DNA of 64,000 bases from Chlorops oryzae (Eukaryota; Arthropoda; Insecta; Diptera; Chloropidae). Below are positions 58,222 to 64,000 of the stretch, piece after piece (within the stretch, counting starts at the first letter, position 1; every line of letters begins with the position of its first letter). A model generated the notes under the pieces. The model was not told where the DNA came from. It ran no database searches and worked only from the letters and a program-made list of their open reading frames with translations. The stretch covers positions 35,543,502 through 35,607,501 of the forward strand of contig CM035808.1 in NCBI GenBank assembly GCA_020466095.1, read 5' to 3'. A program made the position numbers and the translations under genes.

Positions 58222-59042
58222 TGGACATACATACATACAAACATACGTGTAATTGTAATGATATGCAAAGGGATTTCAAATTATTTGAATTTCGGGAAAG
58301 TTTCTTTCACATGTGTCCTTTTTTTCGTTGCTACTGCTGAAAGCCTGAGATGCTCTTAGATTTGAGTTCAGGTGGCCAGTGTTTCGGCTGTGACCTAAGC
58401 TTTGGATGTGACGAACGTGAACCTTTTTCAAATGTTTTTTTTTTTTTGTTGTTGTTGTGTGTGCGTAAATAATTTGCAATGTTATGTGGGTAAAGATAAT
58501 GTAAGGGTTCTCATACATTTGGCTGAGGGCATACACAATACACTCCGAACTTCGTGGTATGAAGATAAGTTTCCAAAAGGATTACCGCTCGTCCTTTATC
58601 AGTAAAGTGTCATAAAGTTATTATATAACTTAAATAAAATGAAAGCACACTCATTTTAATTACTTAAATGATTTGAGTAGAATAGAAGAATTCAAGGACC
58701 TGGATTCAAATATTCAAAAAGCGTAAATATCTTAACCCTTTAGGCCCAAGACCGCCTCTAGACAGCCTAGCTTCTCTGCACAATTGCTCACATGTGTTTA
58801 ATTCGGGGAACCAGAAAAATTTGTCCAATGCAGCGAAACAAAAAAAATTAAAATGTGTTTAAGGATTTGAGCAATTTGGAAGAGAAGTTAGGCCGCCTAG
58901 AGGCGGTCTTGTGGCATAAAGGTCTAAAATAACATTCGAAGAGAACATCTCGTCAGTTTGAGGATCAGGAATTACCAATTTGTCAGTTCTAGTTGCCTCT
59001 GACCGTTCCATTTGATAGGTCTTGTTCTGTATGGTAAGACAT
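58222..59042. other. spacer with piggyBac-like MITE
   Basis: The frame at 58402-58605 is not convincing. A MITE occupies 58736-58922. Nothing else recognised. Confidence 0.45.
58736..58922. mobile_element. piggyBac-like MITE (one target side diverged)
   Basis: Left TTAA then CCCTTTAGGCCCAAGACCGC; right inverse GCGGTCTTGTGGCATAAAGG, after which the expected TTAA reads TCTAAA. About 27 bases pair with few mismatches. Confidence 0.6.
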
Positions 59043-59728
59043 TAAGGGCCGGTAAATGAGTTACAGTTTAAACTGAAGTTTCTTAGGCTTGCGAAATTTG
59101 GCAATTTCAAACCAAATAATTGTTTTTCTGATGTCCATTCTCTTGAAAAATAATCTGTTTGCAAGCATTGCTGATCGCACAAGTAGATGTTCGAATAATC
59201 GAATATTTTATGGAAATCGAATTACCGCATGGTGGCCGTTTAGGCTAAACGACATTGATCTAAAGCTTAAAAGAAAGTTTTTCAGAGCTATTTATTTGAG
59301 TTTTACAAATACAGATTACAAATGAAATTTAGTTTTGATTCCCAATATTTTAAAAAGTATGGTTTATAATGTAGACATTGGCGATTGTTGGATCATATCT
59401 AATGAACTTACACCTAGACTTGCAGTCTACAGAATTTCGTCTCCGAGTGCATACTACCCGTTTAAGAATAACAAGGTGCATAATAATTTACGCATTTCAA
59501 TACAGGGAAAAATAAGCAGACATACTACATTGTATAATAAAGAATTTAATGAATTGTCAAATAAAAATAAAAATTTTTCAAAAAAACGTTATTAAATTTA
59601 GGTTAAAACTAGTTTGAAATTTTATAAAATATTTCGGCACTCGTGATGCTTTTTTTTTAATGTGCTAGGAAACTATGAAAGCAATATAAAAAAAGAATTC
59701 CTCGATTACCATATTATGTAGCGATTGC

Positions 59729-59871
59729 CCTAGTGACGACAAATCACCGGCAACTAAGTTGGTTTTATGGTAGCGACATTGGATGTGTATGGAAGCTTTT
59801 CTCTCTTCGCCGTGATCCTCGCCTCTACAGATTTCTCTCCGTGATTTGTCCCCTAATATGAACGGCACTAG
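59729..59871. mobile_element. nested small inverted-repeat element
   Basis: CTAGTG.CG starts both inverse ends and ACAAATCAC(C/G)G recurs inverted inside. Similar words occur at 52660-52690 (GCCGTTCATACTAGGCGACA). Confidence 0.45.
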
Positions 59872-60387
59872 GTTTTTTTTTTGGCTCTTAGGGGGACTTA
59901 GGGGAGGGCAAAAATTCTTTTTAATCCTAAATTTCTGTCCTTGAACGAAATTCAGTGTTCCAAAGACAAATCAAATTTATATTTTACCTAAAAATTTAGG
60001 GAATACGAAATAAAATTCTCTAGTCATTGGCAAAAATCGTATTCAAATTCATGTTATTCGAATTTAGTAAATTTTTCTTGTTGGAGACAATCAAGAAACA
60101 AGGAATTTACTGATTGCAGAAAAATGATTTGAGAAACGAATTTTTGCAATCGACGGGAATTTTGTTCTTTTCTAAATTTTGTTAAAAGTTTTAATAATTC
60201 GTGGTCCTTCAAAAAGAATTTCATGAGGGCAAGTTCTAGGTTTAAAAGATTTGCATCTCCGGAACCAAATTTAACATAAAGCCAATTTTTATTGTGTCAT
60301 CCAGGCTGTTCGCGCCTCCGTTTTCTTACATTTTTCCTTTGGATTTCCAGTCGATTATGCCTTTCTTTGCCAAATGTCCCATTTGCT

Positions 60388-60630
60388 CTAAGGATCGTGA
60401 TCCATAGCCAGCGATAGCCTTGTCTTCTTCGTCATTTTCCCAATAATTGGCGCAACTCCATAGCGTCTACGGATGTCTACGTTTGGAACATGATCAAGAC
60501 GAGTGAGTCCGGATATCCAGCGAAGCATCTTTGTTTCCATAACACTAACCTTTCTTTCTGCTACTTTCGTTGCTGGTAGACATTCGGTACTATAAAGAGC
60601 GACTGGCCTGATGAAAATAAGACCGCAAAA
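60388..60630 (-). pseudogene. RTE-type non-LTR retrotransposon fragment
   Basis: The minus-strand frame encodes VALYSTECLPATKVAERKVS, METKMLRWISGLTRLDHVPN, then a RRRYGVAPI block. This is the C-terminal tail after the reverse transcriptase domain in RTE-like elements. It is cut at both ends and lies inside the Harbinger-like element. Confidence 0.75.
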
Positions 60631-60914
60631 TTCTTCCTCGCTTTCGCCTTCTTCGTCAGAAATCATATTTATGAAAATTTTCTGACAGTTACATACATAT
60701 GGAAATAAATTTATTTTTTTTCTAATCTTTAGATTAAACGACCTATTTCGTTCGTTTGAATTTTTGAAAGTTTAGACCAAGGTGTATTTAACATACACCT
60801 TGAGTTTAAACTAAATATTTTCTTTAAACGACAACTGAGAAACATGTTTTGTTAATTTCGAGTAGTTTAAACTGGAAACTGAAGTTTAAACTGTAACTGA
60901 TTTACCCACCCTAA

Positions 60915-63900
60915 ATAGGGCTGAAACGAACAAAAGAATAAATTGGTTTAGAGGTGCTTTGTGACCCAAAAATTCATCGGGGTAGACACTAAAAACTTTC
61001 AATCTAACGAATGACAAGAAGCACCACCTCAGATGCTTTCTTTCATAGAAGTGTGTGTCCTATAAAACTAAAAAAAAATAAACAAAAGGAAGTTAAGGAC
61101 TTATTAGGATTTTTAAACACCTTGGACAAATTTTGACCTATCAGTCTGTCTGATTAGTCGTCTGGCTGGTCTATCTAGGCCAAAATGTAGGGGATGGCAG
61201 CCCGAGCAAAAGCATAGAGCGGCACTGTGAGGGATTCCACATAGAAATGCCACATAGATATGCGAAAACAGAGCCCCATTAGTGCCATGATAGGGGCGGA
61301 AAATATTATTTTTCCCCAGAACGGCAAAGAGCATGGATCGGGCATCTAGTCTACCTACAGTATCTACAGTTTTCCCGAAAAAAAAAAACAATCAAAGTCC
61401 TTTTTAATTGGATGGACGTGGTTACAAAATTGGATTAAGTAGGTTAAATAAAGCTTCAAGCTTTAATCCGAAGTACCTCCATATTTCCGGGGAGTATCTA
61501 CTGTCAAGTACCCTTAAAAACAATGGGTTCTTGGCTCTTATTACCTTTTGTGGCTTTCTTACTTACTCCGGAAAAGGAGTCTTTAGGAGCTCCGTGCGGA
61601 CTCTTTTGGTTGGCTAGGATGAAACGCTTTTTGTGACTCTTAAAAGAACACATTATGGGGGCTTCGATTCCGAATTAGGAGTCTTATATGATTACTTATA
61701 TGATTACTTTAGAGCTCAGAATTTTCGTTGGTAAGCTATTGTTGATAGGAAATCACAATGAAATATATTTTCATATGTCGCCTACTACCGCTTAGGATTA
61801 GAAGCGATTCTTGTTTCCGTTGACAAATAACTAGTTGAGACAAGAACTCAGTGGGCTTCAAGGGAAAATCAATAAATATTCAAGTTCTAGGAGTAAAGTA
61901 CAACTAAGGAAATAAGACATTCTCCTCCTGTAATGTTGCCCGGAGTTATTGCATAGTCTATTAATGTCCTTTTCGCATTTTACAAATTGGCTCAATTGCA
62001 AACTTTATGTGTTCCAAACACAGATGGAATTCAAAAAGATACTTAAAAGATAAAACAAAAAAAGTAATAAAAAAAGGGCAGACAAGAGGGAAAAAAATAA
62101 AATGGCAAAACTTTACCGCCATATGTGTCCAATTGTGGACAGACGAGGTAGAGTGAAGTTGATGTTTTTTAGCGCTCAACTGCTCACTTCGGGCACCGTT
62201 CGACCCCACGGCAACACCAAATCGCTTTACTGTCCACGAATTCGTACTGATTCCGGTACTTTCCGGCATCTTGTTAGCCTCCTCGAGTCCATACCGTGAG
62301 CGTATCATAGCACGAAATTGTATTACACCTCAATAACAATGCCAGGACATGATGATATTCGGTACAGTGGAACTGGTCGACGTTATGCCGCCATGGCTGC
62401 GGCCACGCATATGAAGGACGTGTGTGTTTGTGTGTGTGTGTGAAAAGTGATGCGTGTTTTGCTGTGGCGCTTCCTTAAGAGGTAAAGTGTCCTTTTTTTT
62501 GTTGATGTCAATGAAACCATGGAAGCGTGCCTTCCTTCGTTTTTCCAATAATTTTTTTCACGCTTAATTGAATGGGTCAGTCGAGTTTCTATCAGCGTTT
62601 CGTTCTTTTTTCCATTCTCGATGCTCATGTGATTTTGATGATGATGACGGCAATGATGTTAATGCCATTGAGTTCGGCTGGTCTTCCGCTACTTATTTGT
62701 AGTGTGTGAAATGGAATCGGGCTTACCTGAAACGGGGATATGGGTTCGCTTCATTGGTATCCACTTGCCCGTGCAGGAAACACATTTGGTTGCGTTTCGC
62801 AATTTTTAAGGGAAAGTGGAATGAAGCACAGTGGGATTTTTAGAATAAAAGTGGTTTCAAACTTAAATTTTCACTACACTTTAAAGGGCTATTTTTGCGT
62901 TTAATCTGGCTGACATCGTAAAAAAGAAGTTTTCTATATGAAGGAAATTCGTAGTGCTTGAAAGTGATACAAGTGGTGAGTTAAATTTTTTGGGCCCCAC
63001 TCAAATGAAGTAATTTTCTTTGATAAAATTAAATTTAAGAACAAACATCAAAAAATTAAAAATGACTCAGTGGTCAGTATAACAAGCCCCAGCCCCGTAC
63101 AGAGGAATGACATATCAGAGAAAATTTTTTCTTTGGGGACCCTTTGAGCATTACAAAACGAGACAGGAAATACTGGGGGTCTTGGGTAATTTTGAGTAAA
63201 GCGTACAGTCCGGGATATTCCCGAAAATTCGACTGGTTAGAAAGGATCGTATTGCTGTGTAACACTGTGCAAAACGTAAACTGTAAACCAAAATTCAACT
63301 GCAGTTTCTGAAAGTACTCGGTGAATATAGCAACGCCTCATATTTGGTCTAGTCAGATAGGCTCCAGTTTTCTTTTAAATCGATGTAAAAAATTGTGACC
63401 GAGAATTAAGTTGCGCGCCTACGAGTATTTATGGCTATATCTCGTAACCCGTCTAATTCTTTATTTTCATATATATGGCAATGTTTTAGTCATAGAATCA
63501 TTTAAAATATGTGTAATATACTAACATACCCGAAAAAACTTCAGCTAATAGCATAAAATTGCAAAAACCTAAAAAAAATTATTATTTTTTCCAAGCCAGT
63601 GAGAAATTTTTGAATGTTTTTTTAAATAAAATATTGAAAGAATATAACTGGACAACTCCTTTCAGTACATTTATTGCATCTGATCGCTCTCTAATACCGT
63701 TTTGCCACAGAAAAACGGACAAATTTTTGCCAAAAATTTGAGGAAAAAACTAAAAATTACCCAGCTGGAAAATTGCCTAAAGAAGTCTCTTGATTAGCTT
63801 GGGCCTATCTAGATTTGCCACAATATAGATAAATCTAGGCTGTGTCTAGACAAGCCCTGGACTAACAAATCTTGATTCGATCACGCTTATCATGGCCCTA

Positions 63901-64000
63901 CTTTGGCCCTGGGTAGAATCGCCCCTATAGTGGCGATGACGTGAATAATCTAGACAGGGCCTATGTAATTTTCTTTTCCGAGAGAAAATTTAAGACAAGG
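60915..64000. other. right-hand spacer
   Basis: No gene identified. 62130-62430 is GC-richer with open frames on both strands (minus-strand MIRSRYGLEEANKMPESTGI) and could be an exon or regulatory DNA. (TG)n lies at 62420-62442. 63800-63960 has loose inverted TCTAGA/GGGCCTAT words. Confidence 0.4.

Larger units (their letters stand above)
59046..60911. mobile_element. 1.87-kb Harbinger-like element with decayed interior
   Basis: Ends GGGCCGGTAAATGAGTTACA and CTGATTTACCCACCC, pairing through GTTTAAACT. TAA flanks both ends (59043-59045, 60912-60914). The interior has a nested small inverted repeat (59729-59871), two unassigned frames (59089-59325, 59335-59595) and an RTE-type relic. No transposase recognised. 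Confidence 0.75.

Overview
This is a 64 kb window of insect nuclear DNA, most likely from a brachyceran fly. I infer a fruit fly of the tephritid type, but the sequence does not prove the family. Supporting signs are short GT-AG introns, AT-rich repeat-filled spacers, an RpL22 with the long Ala/Lys/Pro-rich extension known from flies, and several DINE-1/INE-1-like Helentron fragments with GTCCGTCTGTCC-type microsatellites. No bacterial or viral genes were seen.

Genes, left to right: (1) RpL22, ribosomal protein eL22, plus strand, 646-2493, three coding exons. (2) O-fut2/POFUT2, the ER O-fucosyltransferase of thrombospondin repeats, plus strand, 4464-5855, no intron. (3) A 589-residue nuclear-looking protein, minus strand, 8079-6181, three exons, whose layout (acidic disordered N-terminus, Lys/Arg block, structured C-terminus, three clustered LC8-type motifs) suggests a fast-evolving Panoramix-like piRNA silencing factor; this is a candidate only. 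(4) A secreted, probably GPI-anchored repeat protein, minus strand, 11640-9984, with prion-protein-like layout. (5) VWA8, the mitochondrial AAA/VWA ATPase, plus strand, 13080-18826, twelve exons. (6) Tak1 (MAP3K7), minus strand, 52196-20029, ten exons. The Tak1 kinase exons lie at 49.9-52.2 kb, but the last two exons, which encode the TAB-binding coiled coil, lie at 20.0-20.7 kb, so one intron of about 29.2 kb occupies nearly half the window.

That intron (20668-49861) and the flank right of Tak1 (52.2-64 kb) contain no recognisable host gene. They are built from small inverted-repeat transposons, often nested. I could define many to the base from target-site duplications: hAT-like (8 bp) at 26096, 29517, 38275 and 54129; piggyBac-like (TTAA) at 41293 and probably 58736; PIF/Harbinger-like (TTA/TAA) at 17200, 24183, 52701 and 59046; pogo or mariner-like (TA) at 42167, 54759 and 57754; two abutting elements with 9-bp duplications at 18895 and 19160; and a pair of about 1.1 kb elements with 2-bp duplications in opposite orientation at 29034 and 36023. 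DINE-1-like copies sit at 28.8-31.6, 32.6-33.1, 38.5-39.8, 40.4-41.3, 41.3-41.9 and 47.6-48.4 kb. Nesting gives a relative order of insertion.

The genes do not form a pathway. They cover housekeeping translation, ER glycosylation, a candidate transposon-silencing factor, a cell-surface protein, a mitochondrial ATPase and an innate-immunity/JNK kinase. All intron phases were checked by hand and close correctly, so the gene models are firm; untranslated regions and transcription starts are not defined.
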